NCBI RefSeq assembly: GCF_014529535.1
Contig: NW_023503302.1
Coordinates: 2,784,706 to 2,848,705, forward strand
DNA length: 64,000 nt
Direction: 5' to 3'
Source: Bradysia coprophila
Lineage: Eukaryota; Arthropoda; Insecta; Diptera; Sciaridae
Positions 23,865 to 34,279 of the stretch are shown here, one piece after another. The notes under the pieces were generated by a model that searched no databases, was not told the DNA's origin, and was given only the letters and a program-made list of their open reading frames with translations. Position 1 is the first letter of the stretch; every line of letters starts with the position of its first letter. The position numbers and the translations under genes are program-made.

Positions 23865-25976
23865 ATGAAGAATATATTAATTTCTTTCTTGTCGCTTTAC
23901 TGCTTCGTGTTAAGTGTCCAGTCAGAAGCTGTATGTCCTACTGGTACTTAAACCTTGTAATTACCTCTTTCAACGAATAACTCACATAGAAATTGAACAG
24001 ACAAAAAGGCTGTGATATGTTATTGGGGCAGTTGGTCCATATACCGACCAGGGTTAGGCAACTTTAAAATCGAACATATCGACTTAGAGTACTGTACACA
24101 TTTCGTATACACTTTCGCCGGTATCAATTTGAATGGCGTCATCGACTCACTGGATTACCACAACGACATTAATTTGGGTAACATGGTGTCTATCAACGCA
24201 CTGCAAACGAACCACCAGAACAGAATTTAAGTTATGGGTCTGCTAGACGTAGTAGTCAGATATTCTCATTTATATTAAGTTTTTAATTTTGGTATAATGC
24301 CTCAAAATAAGGAGTCAAAAATGACCGTTAACAAAATCTGTTCTGGTGCTTCGTTTGCAGTGCATTGTGTCTAAACATGGTTAAGTTGAGGGGTGTGATT
24401 GTATGTAATAAATCTTTCAAGGTGGATATAAAAAGGTTATTGCGTTGAAGGAAGAGTATCCTTGTGCTAAGGTTCTACTCGCTATTGGAGGATGGAACGA
24501 AGGATCTGAAAAGTATTCGTATGTATGTGTTCGCACACTCTAGGTCGCAGTCCATTTTAAAACAATTTTCACGAAAATTTAGATGGCAGAAGATGAGGAG
24601 CGCCGTAAGGAATTTGTTGAAAGTGTGATTCGCTTTATAATCCACTTTAACTTTGATGGCTTTGATATTAACTGGGAGTATCCAACCGAACGGTATTTTT
24701 TCATACGGTATACGATTGTACGCACACGTTTATATGGAGTAATTTTTAGGGGTGGCATTGTAGATGATAGAGAAAACTACAGTCTGCTTTTGGAAATGTT
24801 GCACAAGGAATTGTCGAAACGTGGTCGCATTTTAACTGCAGCGGTGCCCGCAAATTTATACACAATCAATAAGGCATACGAACTCGAAGTCATGTGCAAG
24901 TTAGTTAACTTTATTGTAAATTATGAAGGGAGTCTGAGTCTAGGCACTCGTCTAGAGTAACGACCTATCAAGAGTTGCTTCTCATCAAGAATTACGAACT
25001 TTTCAATAGAAGCAACTCTGTTAGAATTTGTCTTGTGAGAGTCCATAGAGAGGGCACGAATTTCGATAAAAAGAGATCGTGCTCGCGAAGGTATCGATAC
25101 CCATTTTATCACTAGTGGAAAACTATACATCAGTTGCGAAAATCTTGTTTTAAAACTGCCGCTAATTTCAGTAATTTGGATTTACTTAACATTATGGGAT
25201 ATGATATGCAACAGCGTGACAAGACCAGCGTTCATGCCCCATTAAAACGTGAAAACAGCGATCCATCGAAAAAGGAGACTCTGGTAAATTTTACATTCTG
25301 ATTTATGCGTCACCTTTCCCCATATGCCAACTAAAAACGTTGTAGGAAACCGTTGTACAACATCTGCTCAAGAGCGGTTGCCCGAAAGAAAAATTAGTTT
25401 TAGGTATACCAGCATTCGGACGGAGCTATACGTTGTATTCACAGTATTCAACTGGATTAAATGCATTGGTTAAAGGAGTTGGTAGGGCAGGAAATTTTAG
25501 TCAATCCGAAGGTTTTCTAGGATACAACGAAGTTAGTTTGCACAGACAACAGACATGGGATCTCATTTTCAATTGATCAAAAATTTACTACTCAGATTTG
25601 TGAAGAGGTGAGGTCAGACAATGGCTGGAAGATTACTTACCTTCGGAACAGTGCTGCCAAGTATGCATCGAAGGGTGATCAGTGGATCAGTTTTGATGAC
25701 GTTGACACAGTTCAACAAAAGGTGAATAATTTAGATCGTTGCGAGATCAGTTAATTAATGTGGCGGGTGATTATTTAAAGCGGGAGATCAGTTAATTCAA
25801 GTAGATCGCTTGGTCACTTAGAATCACATTTCGAATTCATTTTAAAGGTCCGCTTCGTGAAAGAGAAAAACTTGGCTGGTGTTATGCTTTGGTCAATTGA
25901 TACGGATGATTTTCATGGCGACTGCTTCGGTGAATCTTACCCGTTATTAAGTGCAATCAACCGAGAACTATATTAA
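23865..25976 (+). CDS. GH18 chitinase-like protein (389 aa, nine exons), D-to-N in catalytic motif
   Basis: Exons: 23865-23943, 24001-24177, 24422-24522, 24583-24692, 24750-24899, 25172-25283, 25346-25531, 25596-25721, 25848-25976; all phases agree. A signal peptide (residues 1 to about 22) precedes DKKAVICYWGSWSIYRPGLG, the standard chitinase start. Other family motifs follow: KVLLAIGGWNEGSEKYS, INWEYP, ILTAAVPA, LNIMGYD, LGIPAFGRSY, GVMLWSIDTDDFHG. There is one catalytic domain and no chitin-binding domain. The catalytic DxxDxDxE reads DGFDINWE: the acid Glu151 is present, but the third Asp is Asn149 (AAC, 24670-24672). In bacterial GH18 enzymes this Asp positions the substrate acetamido group, so activity is probably weak or altered. 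Exon 1 uses a non-consensus GTACTT donor. It acts extracellularly, either remodelling chitin or as a chitin-binding lectin. Confidence 0.92.
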
Positions 25977-26040
25977 CGTTACTCCAGATTAATCGAATGA
26001 AAAATCATTATTTCAACCATAAAATTGAGAAATTTAATGC

Positions 26041-26046
26041 AATAAA
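26041..26046 (+). other. Polyadenylation signal AATAAA of the chitinase
   Basis: AATAAA lies 65 bases after the chitinase stop and only 7 bases before the last base of the convergent minus-strand gene, so the two 3' ends probably overlap. Confidence 0.55.
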
Positions 26047-26052
26047 AAATAT

Positions 26053-27510
26053 TTATAATCCAGCATCGATGCGAAACAGTACGGGGATGTCATGTATTCG
26101 GGTGGTGTTACACGATGGTTTTACTTTGAATATTTCGTAGACCAAATGCTCTTTGAATTCTGTCCATTTTTTCGTTCTATTAAAATCCTCGAACAACTGC
26201 TGTCTCGATGGTATGGACGAATTGAGGTACATCTTCAGTCTTGAGTAGATGAAAGTAAGTGATTCCATGTTCCAAGAAGCTAAAAAAAACTTACCTCTGC
26301 CAGATGTTTCCCAAATTCTGAGTTTTTTGAAACAGGAGGTAGCGAGGAATTTCTAAGCATTGAACCACATTTCTAGCAACTATGGCTCTGTCAATCATTT
26401 CTTCGCCTAATCCAAATACAGAACCAGGACTGAATGTTCCTGTACACGGAAGATAGGTTTCGTTTTTAATTTTATTTAATATTCGGGACGTCATAAGGAA
26501 AGAACATGATAGCAGTGTGACAAAGAAACAAAATCCAGCCAGCCAACCGGATGGTCGCAAGAGAATATACAAATTAGAGTCTGTCAGTGATAGTGGTTTA
26601 TACATGCTCGTCGTATTCTGGTTCGAGTATACTCTTCAATGAGCGCAAATTATCGTCTAAATAGTTGAAAAAAATGTTACAGGGCGTGTGGTGGCTTACC
26701 TACGTGAACAAATTTTACTTCGCTTTGCTGAAACGAAAATTTCACTTTTACATAAAAAAGGCCCACAGTTTTCGTAAGCACAATCAAATACTACCATCTC
26801 TTCCGTCACATTCGGTATATGCAACTGATCATTTGTTCCCGACATACTTTCGTTCGAATCATTCCGACACGTTGTTTTTCGGTCGGCTTTCGCTGTGTCC
26901 CTGTTGAGATGAAGAGATGTAGTTAAATTAATATTGTTGGTGTCAATGAAAGCTTCGAAAATATCTCACAACCATTTCTTTTCCGTTTTCCCTGCTGGTA
27001 TTGTCGAGAACTTTCTCTTTTTATCGGCTTCACAATGTAATTTTTCCAGTAACAACCGGGCCGGTGAATCCAGATCTTCAACATCAGCCAAATAGTACTT
27101 CCTCGTTTGGTGTACATTCGTATACTGTATCGAACAATGTAAGCAATTAGAATGGAAATTCATTTAATCGAACGGTTTATAGCCACACCATCAACTTTAA
27201 AGTTTGTAAAATTGTGCAATTTCCACTTAACACGAAATACACACTATTCAAACGACCCCTATCCATTGCATATATCACATCATTCGGATTGTACTGTTTC
27301 AGTTGTCCAAGGCTACAACATTGGTCGATCTGGAAAACCGAAACCGTATGTTATCAGTGAAGGAATATCATCATAATCCAGAGTGAATGGACTCACTTGC
27401 TCCTCTGTGTAATCCTGAAAATATTCGAATCTTGCCAACGCTTTCCTGAGTTGTTTCCATTGTTGATTCAGTGTGAACGAAAAATTAATGATTATTAACC
27501 TATCTGTCTT
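26053..27510 (-). CDS. Cyclic nucleotide-binding-domain protein, 5' end not resolved
   Basis: Six or seven exons on the minus strand: 27397-27510, 27189-27329, 26970-27124, 26700-26900, 26295-26633 (probably split by a 108-nt intron, 26440-26547) and 26053-26239. The first half of a cNMP-binding fold is VIYAMDRGRLNSVYFVLSG followed by CTILQTLKL. Its phosphate-binding part is TFSPGSVFGLGEEMIDRA and CLEIPRYLLF. The C-terminus continues IWQRLKMYLNSSIPSR and KKWTEFKEHL, matching insect CNBD2-like proteins of unknown ligand use. The usual Arg after GLGE is replaced (EEMIDRA), so cAMP binding is uncertain. A long insert of poorly conserved residues splits the domain. The start lies upstream of 27510 and was not found. 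Convergent with the chitinase. Confidence 0.7.
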
Positions 27511-29173
27511 CTGTTCGACGGATTGTTACTTCCTCAACTAAACCGATTCATTTAATGGTAATGGAAAAAATGTTGATTTCGTTTTGTCGGAGCATTTCCA
27601 TTTCGAATATTGAAATCCAAGTTTTAAAGTGCATGCAATCATGATTTTCATATTCTCCGTTTTATTGGATGTATAAATCAGGCGCTGTGTGTGTATATAT
27701 AGACGTATAACGTACTCATTGAAGTTAATATAGTTGTACGACGGTTATGGGAATGGGAATTCGTTTGTTATAAATGGTTTTCGATGTCTATTATAGAATA
27801 AAGCATTGATAACAATAAATTTTGTATTGGAAAATGGATTTCATTGCGCTATGGAATTTTTTTTCGTACAGAAATTTCGTGGTATAACAATTGACGAAAA
27901 GGGCAAGGGACTGAGGCAAAGAATCGAAATTCGAGTTGGAGAAATATTGAATTAGATCGACAGTAGTGTCAGTTTTTTTAGTTAGTTCGTAGTTTTGACG
28001 ACTAGAAAATGTACGTCTCGAAACGATTGAACGATAATCATAATAAAAAAAGCAAATAACCTCAGGCCGTCAGCCGGGATCCTTTGCAGTGAGATGCATA
28101 GAACTAGTTCACTATAAAAAAAAATGAAATTCGCCCATTCTAGAGAAAAAAGTGTCTAGAGATAGAACTGAGTGATTGAACCCTTGGACTGTTCAGTCAA
28201 CTAATCTTAATCCCTAATAGAAACTCGTACTAAATGACAATGTCGATGTATCATTCCTAGGTACGATTTGCACCATAGCCGGATAACGTGAAATATTTCC
28301 GAATCCTTTTTGCAGAACAAACAGAATAAATTAAAGTCACGCAAATTTCGATATTTTACGTGGAAAGGATTGAAGTTTTTTTCTTGTACGCAAATAATTT
28401 TCATTTCTTCGTACATTTTATGTTTCGCATAATATTTTTTTCGTGTCGTTTTCAGTTGTTGAAACAATTGATGGATACAATATTGACGATAAGATAAGAA
28501 AAGTAGAACAAAACCAGTACGGGTACAATGTTGTTCTGTTGTTCATTTATTCTATTTTAAGAAATCGATTAAATTCAATGTTGAGACGTTTTTGACGTCG
28601 ATCCAATTAGGAATTTCTCACCATTTATCGTTGTAAAGTGGCAAATTTTGTGGACAGTTTAGATATGAAAATTAGTTTCGAATGTGATGTAGGTACCGTT
28701 ACAACAGTACAGGTGACCTAGATAAACACTTATATATGATTGAAAAATATTGCAGAGCTTCCAATTTTGTTTTGTTTTAACTAAAATAAGATCTGTGGAT
28801 GTAATCGATAGGGGAACAGTTTATTGATTTTCACAACAAGTGACGAAAAGTAGGACCCGTTGCCCTTATTGCGAAAAACGTTGTATACAAGTAGAAACAG
28901 ATTTTATTGCATGTAAAAATATCTGAAGCAAATTCATACTGAAATTTCACTTCCTCTAACTGTAAGAAAAATATTGGAAAATTTAAAAAAAGGGAGGAAG
29001 GATTCCTAAAAGTAGTTTCTGGATAAAACCAATGCTTAGAAAAAGAATCTGGGTCTTTAAATATATGCGAGTGCGGGAAATTTGTACATTTCGTTGACTA
29101 TCGAAAGAAAATCGTCTGAGAATTTTCAATGATTTTCTGAAGATTTTCTATGATTTGTGGAGGATTTTTTATA
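27511..29173. other. Upstream region of the CNBD gene, nothing firm
   Basis: It should contain the first exon of the minus-strand CNBD gene; an ATG near 27649 opens a 36-codon frame but I cannot join it. From about 29100 the DNA is rich in GATTTTC words similar to the inside of the element at 51797. Confidence 0.3.
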
Positions 29174-29181
29174 GTTTTTGT

Positions 29182-29690
29182 CGAGGGGTAACTCACTTCT
29201 AGATTAAATGGATTAAATGGATTAAATGGATTAAATGGTATTAAATGGATTAAATGGATTAAATGGATTTAATGGATTAAATGGAATAAAAATTGGATTA
29301 AATGGATTAAATAGGAAAAAAGTTCATTTTACCAAATACTGTAAAAGTCTTAAAAATTGTTGATTTTGATCGAACCACGTACTACAACTCATACTACAAT
29401 GTTAAAAAGCGAAAAAATCCACTTTTAGGAGTTTTTGGTGTAAAGTGGATTAAATGGATTAAACGGATAAAATAAATTTAATACCATTTTTCACAAAAAA
29501 AATTTTCCTATACCTCACGAGTACTTAAACGAGCTGGGGCTCGTGCAAATCTATTTTTCGCAATTACTTTACAAATTTTTCAGGTCGGTAGCCTAATTAT
29601 TTCGGTAAAACTAAAAAATTTTTTTTGGATTAAATGGATTAAATGGATTTAATGGATTTAATGGATTAAATGGAAGTGCGTCACCCCTCG
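29182..29690. mobile_element. hAT-type MITE (509 bp) with internal 9-bp minisatellite
   Basis: The ends are CGAGGGGTAACTCACTTC and GAAGTGCGTCACCCCTCG, 16 of 18 bases complementary. They are flanked on both sides by the identical 8-bp GTTTTTGT (29174-29181 and 29691-29698), the target-duplication size of hAT elements. Just inside each end lie tandem copies of ATTAAATGG (about eleven at the left, five at the right, in the same orientation), and a few more occur near 29447-29470. No transposase frame is present. Confidence 0.85.
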
Positions 29691-29698
29691 GTTTTTGT

Positions 29699-30786
29699 TG
29701 GATTTTCAAGGATCAGTTTGCGCTAATTTGGGTAAACTGCTCAAGTTTCTTACAGCAGATGAAACTATCACGGATAAATCAATTTTCTATTCGAAGCTAA
29801 CATATTTGTGGTCGTGATGGTCTTCTTAAATTTTTTAGTCAAAATGACAAAAGTGTGGGCTACAATTTCAGTGACATATGCTCTTAATATCTCATGTCGC
29901 AAGTCCAAACGAGGAATGAATCGTTTTAGTTTTTTTATTGTTTTATTTAAACTTTAAATTACATTGTTCATTTTTCAATTCATTTTTTTGTTGTATTGTG
30001 TTCAATAAAATAATTTAATTAAATCTAAGTATAAATACCTCTATCGAAAAGCTTAAACTTAATTAATTAATCTGGCAAATAGATTTGTTTGTTGGGAATT
30101 TTTTTTTATTTCTATTATATTTACATGAAAAATGTGTTTGTATTTTGTTATGAACGCGACAATTAATAATTTTCAACGGTAAAATATGAAACAGACCCAA
30201 TTTAATATCTAGTCGAATAGATATATTGTCCTATTGCGCAAGTATGATTAGATGTAATAAATTCTTTAAAATTGTAATTTCATTGAATAAAAGTACGCTT
30301 TTGTTAATCACAAGATGTAGTGATGTAGTCACTGGTCATAAAATTCATCGTATTATATCTTATGATTAACAAAAAATACCTCCATATCGAAAGACATACT
30401 GTATAATGCAACGTTAAAACTACCGTATTCCATCCTTACCTACAATATTTTCTTTTTAATTGAGAATTTAAAAGCAGCAGCAGGAAATAAATAATTTAAT
30501 TAAAGAAAAGTTCCAATAAATTTTTTTTATCGAAATTTAAACGAAAAGCATTGTCACAATGGCATGGATTAAATAAAATTGTTGTTGCAGCAATTTAATC
30601 AATTGATTTCCTAAATTCATTTCATGCGCTTAAGTTTTGTTGCTAAAATAAGTATTACAAAAATAAAATTGTTGCGCACGCACAAATTCTCAATTCCAAT
30701 CATTTGAACAAAACATTTAGCAGAATGACATTAAGAAAATCGCTAAAACACGTTTTCTTCAGCAAACGCAAAATAAAAATTTTCTC
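29699..30786. other. 3' flank of the Gln-rich gene
   Basis: AT-rich DNA that probably includes the 3' untranslated region of the minus-strand Gln-rich gene. No other gene is visible. Confidence 0.4.
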
Positions 30787-33123
30787 TTACACATTTTCAC
30801 GTCGTGGAAAACGGATTTGTTGCTGATCATTTGGCGACTGTTGAATGCCATGATTTAAAGCCAGCACCTTGGTGATAATGTTCAGATCTTCGTTCTGTCG
30901 ACCGGAAATGCCCGATTGGAACAATAAGCTCTGCAAATAATTGTCGGCATTGTTGTTTACCGGATTGAGAGTAATTCGGTTGTTGTTGTTGAAAAAATTG
31001 GCTGTGTCCGATTCTTGACGAAAGACTCGGTTTCGTTGGATGGCGTCTGGTGGTGCTGCAATGACTGGATCGATGTTTGAATTTTGAATGACTGGACCGG
31101 ATGTGTGGAATTGCTGGAAGGATCTTTGTGGAAGTTCCTGGACGGGGGATAGTTGGGGAATGTTTGTTTGTTGCTGGAATTCGCTTTGAGAACGAGATCG
31201 GAAGGTCTGTGCTTCGCGGATCGGCAGCATTTGTTGAGTAGGAACCTGGAACGATTGGAACTGCACGCTTGGCACGATTTGAACGTTTGTTCGGAATTGT
31301 GGTTGATTGTTATTGAATCGGACCGGTTGTTGCTGTTGAGGTAGTCCTTGGGTGAATATTTGTTGAGCGGGAGCGAATTGTTGTGCCGGTAAGAATGGAA
31401 GCTGTTGCCGAGAGAAGAGTTGTTGTTGTTGTTGTTGAGACTGTTGTTCAGCATACTGTTGAGCCTGGATCTTCTGTCTGTATGTTTTCAGTTCCTCTTC
31501 ATACTTTAATGTTTTGATTCGATATTCTTCATTTTGTCGTTCTATTTGTCGTTGAAGTTCAATATCTTGTTCACGGTGTTGTTGTAAGGGCTGCACTTGA
31601 AGATGTTGCTGATTTTGTACCTCAGTGACTGTTTGATGTTGAACTTGAACGTTTTGCTGATTTGATTCTGGCGCAAAAGGCTGCGGTGGTTGTTGTACGG
31701 GGAGGTGTTGGTGCTCGGGAAATTGTTGCTGTGTATGAATTTGTTGTTGTGTAGGAGCCTGTTGCTGTGCAGGAAGTTGCTGCTGTGCGGGAAGTTGTTG
31801 CTGGGTCTGTAATTGTTGTTGAGTAATTTGAGCTTGGTCAAGTGGTGCTTCCTTCACACTATCCGCTTGAGTATTTGGCGTAGTCTGTCCCTCTACAACA
31901 ACAGAAGGCTGATTGAATCTTGCCTGTAATTGAACTTGTTGCTTTTCTTTGTAAGCTTTCAACTCCTGTTCATATTTTTGCTGTCTCAAACGATAATCCT
32001 CTTCGATTCGCAAACGTTGTTCCAATAACAGTTGAGCTTGTCGTTGAAGTGCTTGCTGATCTTGGTAAGATTGTTGTTGTCTAAATAATTCCTCCTGTTT
32101 TCTCTGTTGTTCCTGCAAGAAAACGATTTGTTGTTCAAGCTGTTTTTGCTTTTGTTCCAAGAACGAATAGGTGTTGGCATTGAAAACGGGCGGTTGGGGT
32201 TGATGGGAGGTTTGAATCGAAAATGCAGGAGCTGGATTGGTGTTACGGTTTGATTGAACATTTTGGAAGTTTTGATTGGAAGAATGAGATGAGAACGAAA
32301 ATTGTTCGACTGGCAATGACATGCTAGCTGGAACTACGTCCTGCTTATATAATGGAATCACATTTTTCGGTAGTCCATTTCCATCTTGCTGAATGGTAAA
32401 GGCCGTGACCAACGGTGCTTGGTAGATTTTTACGTCATTTTCTTTAACATGCTCAATATTTTCACCATCTTCATTGTGAGTCGGTGCTTCAGTTGTCGTT
32501 GTTGTGGTCGTGGTTGTAGTTGGCTTATACGTGGTCACTTTCTTCAATTGTTTAGTGATCGATTTTTCGTTAATATTTTCATCATCTGCATCACCGTTTA
32601 TTTCGTTTGCTTTGTCTGACGGCGATACACTTCGAGCAACTTGTACTGTTTCGACACGAATATCACTTTCTTTAACTGGATCCAATTTATCGAATTTGAT
32701 AATGACATCGTTATCGCTCTGTTCGCTGACTTCATCTACATCCAAAGATGATGAAACAGTTGGTCGAGGTGCTTTAACAATAATTGTCTGAATGATTTCG
32801 GTGTCATCGTTGGTCGTTCCTGTTTCGTTGTTGGCATCGACTACGTACGAATGATATTGAACGGCTGGCGTTTGATCCGATGTAGTGCTTTCTTCTAAGA
32901 TTTCATCGCTGATCGTAGTGAGAGTGGTTTCTTCAGCATCGCCACTTTCATCCTCTGATGAATTCCGTTCTAAATTACTTAAGGCTTGCAATAAGGCTTT
33001 TCGTAGTACCGGATCCAATCGGCTTACTACCGATGGCGACTTATCATCAACATCATTTTTATCGGGAAGAGCTGCTGTTTGTGAAACCAGCGCCACAGTA
33101 GTCAAAAGACCGACCAGAAAGAT
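30787..33123 (-). CDS. Gln-rich secreted protein (main exon, about 778 aa; first exon not found)
   Basis: One long exon starts at a clear acceptor (TTTTTCCTTACAG before 33123) and runs open to the stop at 30787. The first residues IFLVGLLTTVALVSQTAALP are the end of a signal peptide, so a short upstream exon must supply the ATG; I could not place it. Then come an acidic Ser/Thr-rich region, a run of ten Thr (KPTTTTTTTTTTEAPT), and a very Gln-rich half with repeats of the type TQQQLPA. A 22-residue Glu/Lys-rich motif occurs twice: DYRLRQQKYEQELKAYKEKQ and EYRIKTLKYEEELKTYRQKI. The end is less repetitive (NYLQSLLFQSGI, LNIITKVLALNHG) and may be a conserved tail. It is likely an extracellular structural or mucin-like protein; I do not recognise a named family. 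Confidence 0.85.
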   Translation of the reverse strand: MFLVGLLTTVALVSQTAALPDKNDVDDKSPSVVSRLDPVLRKALLQALSNLERNSSEDESGDAEETTLTTISDEILEESTTSDQTPAVQYHSYVVDANNETGTTNDDTEIIQTIIVKAPRPTVSSSLDVDEVSEQSDNDVIIKFDKLDPVKESDIRVETVQVARSVSPSDKANEINGDADDENINEKSITKQLKKVTTYKPTTTTTTTTTTEAPTHNEDGENIEHVKENDVKIYQAPLVTAFTIQQDGNGLPKNVIPLYKQDVVPASMSLPVEQFSFSSHSSNQNFQNVQSNRNTNPAPAFSIQTSHQPQPPVFNANTYSFLEQKQKQLEQQIVFLQEQQRKQEELFRQQQSYQDQQALQRQAQLLLEQRLRIEEDYRLRQQKYEQELKAYKEKQQVQLQARFNQPSVVVEGQTTPNTQADSVKEAPLDQAQITQQQLQTQQQLPAQQQLPAQQQAPTQQQIHTQQQFPEHQHLPVQQPPQPFAPESNQQNVQVQHQTVTEVQNQQHLQVQPLQQHREQDIELQRQIERQNEEYRIKTLKYEEELKTYRQKIQAQQYAEQQSQQQQQQLFSRQQLPFLPAQQFAPAQQIFTQGLPQQQQPVRFNNNQPQFRTNVQIVPSVQFQSFQVPTQQMLPIREAQTFRSRSQSEFQQQTNIPQLSPVQELPQRSFQQFHTSGPVIQNSNIDPVIAAPPDAIQRNRVFRQESDTANFFNNNNRITLNPVNNNADNYLQSLLFQSGISGRQNEDLNIITKVLALNHGIQQSPNDQQQIRFPRRENV

Positions 33124-34279
33124 CTGTAAGGAAAAATGAAATGAAAAACATTAAAATTTTTGGTTTATTTCATCGGCTGTCGATATTTAAAAAAATGTTT
33201 GTCGGTCATTTTTCTATTATAACTAAATGAGCCATCATTATCTCAATAATGGCAGACCAATTTTACTGAAATTACAATTAACATAGCACCGAGTGTTGTA
33301 ATTGTAATAAAATGGAAAATTTTTGCCCGAGAAATTTTTTATCTATTTTTTGCGCTTCTTTTTGTGTTGGTATATAGATAATGTAATTATGACCTTGCTG
33401 ATGTTTGTCTATACATGATGTATTAGCATAAATATTATGGTAGATTTTCCCACATTAGCAAAATTTCACTTCTTTTTTTCCATTAATTTCGAGATTAATT
33501 TAATAATTTTGTGATATTACTGGTAGACATTAGATATGGAGATCGTATTTATCATCAGGCTCGATTTTAATTATTTTAGATTAAAATAATTGCGTCGTCG
33601 TCAATACAACATAATAGTAAATATAATCGGCATCATTGCTTATACGTACATACAGCAAATAAAGGTGAACTCACTTCGGTTTACGAATACATGGTTTCAG
33701 TGTTCAGATTAATTGATCGGGCTGGAACATTAATCCCGAACCTACTAATTTTATTAAGTTTAAAAACTTAAAGATATTACACTTTACACTCAACTTGATT
33801 TAAGTGGACAAATGTTTGTACATCATTAAGTCATTAAGTTAACTGCAAAAAAAAGATTAAACGTTTTAATTACGAATGTAACAATTCATTTCATAAGATT
33901 CATGTCTGAACGAATTTCATTTCAACTGTACGACTACAGAACTCGTACGTTTGACTGGGAAAAAGAAATTTATAAAATTCATAAAATGAATCCTTTTGAA
34001 ACCTCTTACATAGCTATTTTTGATTTTTCTAAGCAGAAATTATGTGCAATAGATGTAAAATTTTATACTTCGATGTTAATACTAGGAGCAGTGCCACGGT
34101 GTGACTGTATAATCGAATGTATCAATACACACCACATGTTCTGTGACCGGCTGTCGACTGTGACAAATCGAGGTAACGAAGGATATTTCACATTTCTGTG
34201 ACATATATCAACTACCCAAGCAAATACCTCGAAAACTGTGTAAAAAAAACAAGTAAAACAAAATTGGAGTTTACGGAGG
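33124..34279. other. Probable intron or 5' flank of the Gln-rich gene
   Basis: The missing first exon of the Gln-rich gene must lie at or beyond this region on the minus strand. An open frame of 99 codons at 33902-34201 (plus) has no recognisable motif. Confidence 0.35.

Noticed and set aside
26440..26605. A transmembrane receptor segment (chemoreceptor-like)
   Set aside because: The hydrophobic stretch is better explained as a 108-nt intron within a cyclic-nucleotide-binding domain, whose flanks match that family.
30957..32261. Several long open frames rich in Asn/Ser on the same strand as the Gln-rich gene
   Set aside because: They are frame-shifted readings of CAA/CAG repeats.
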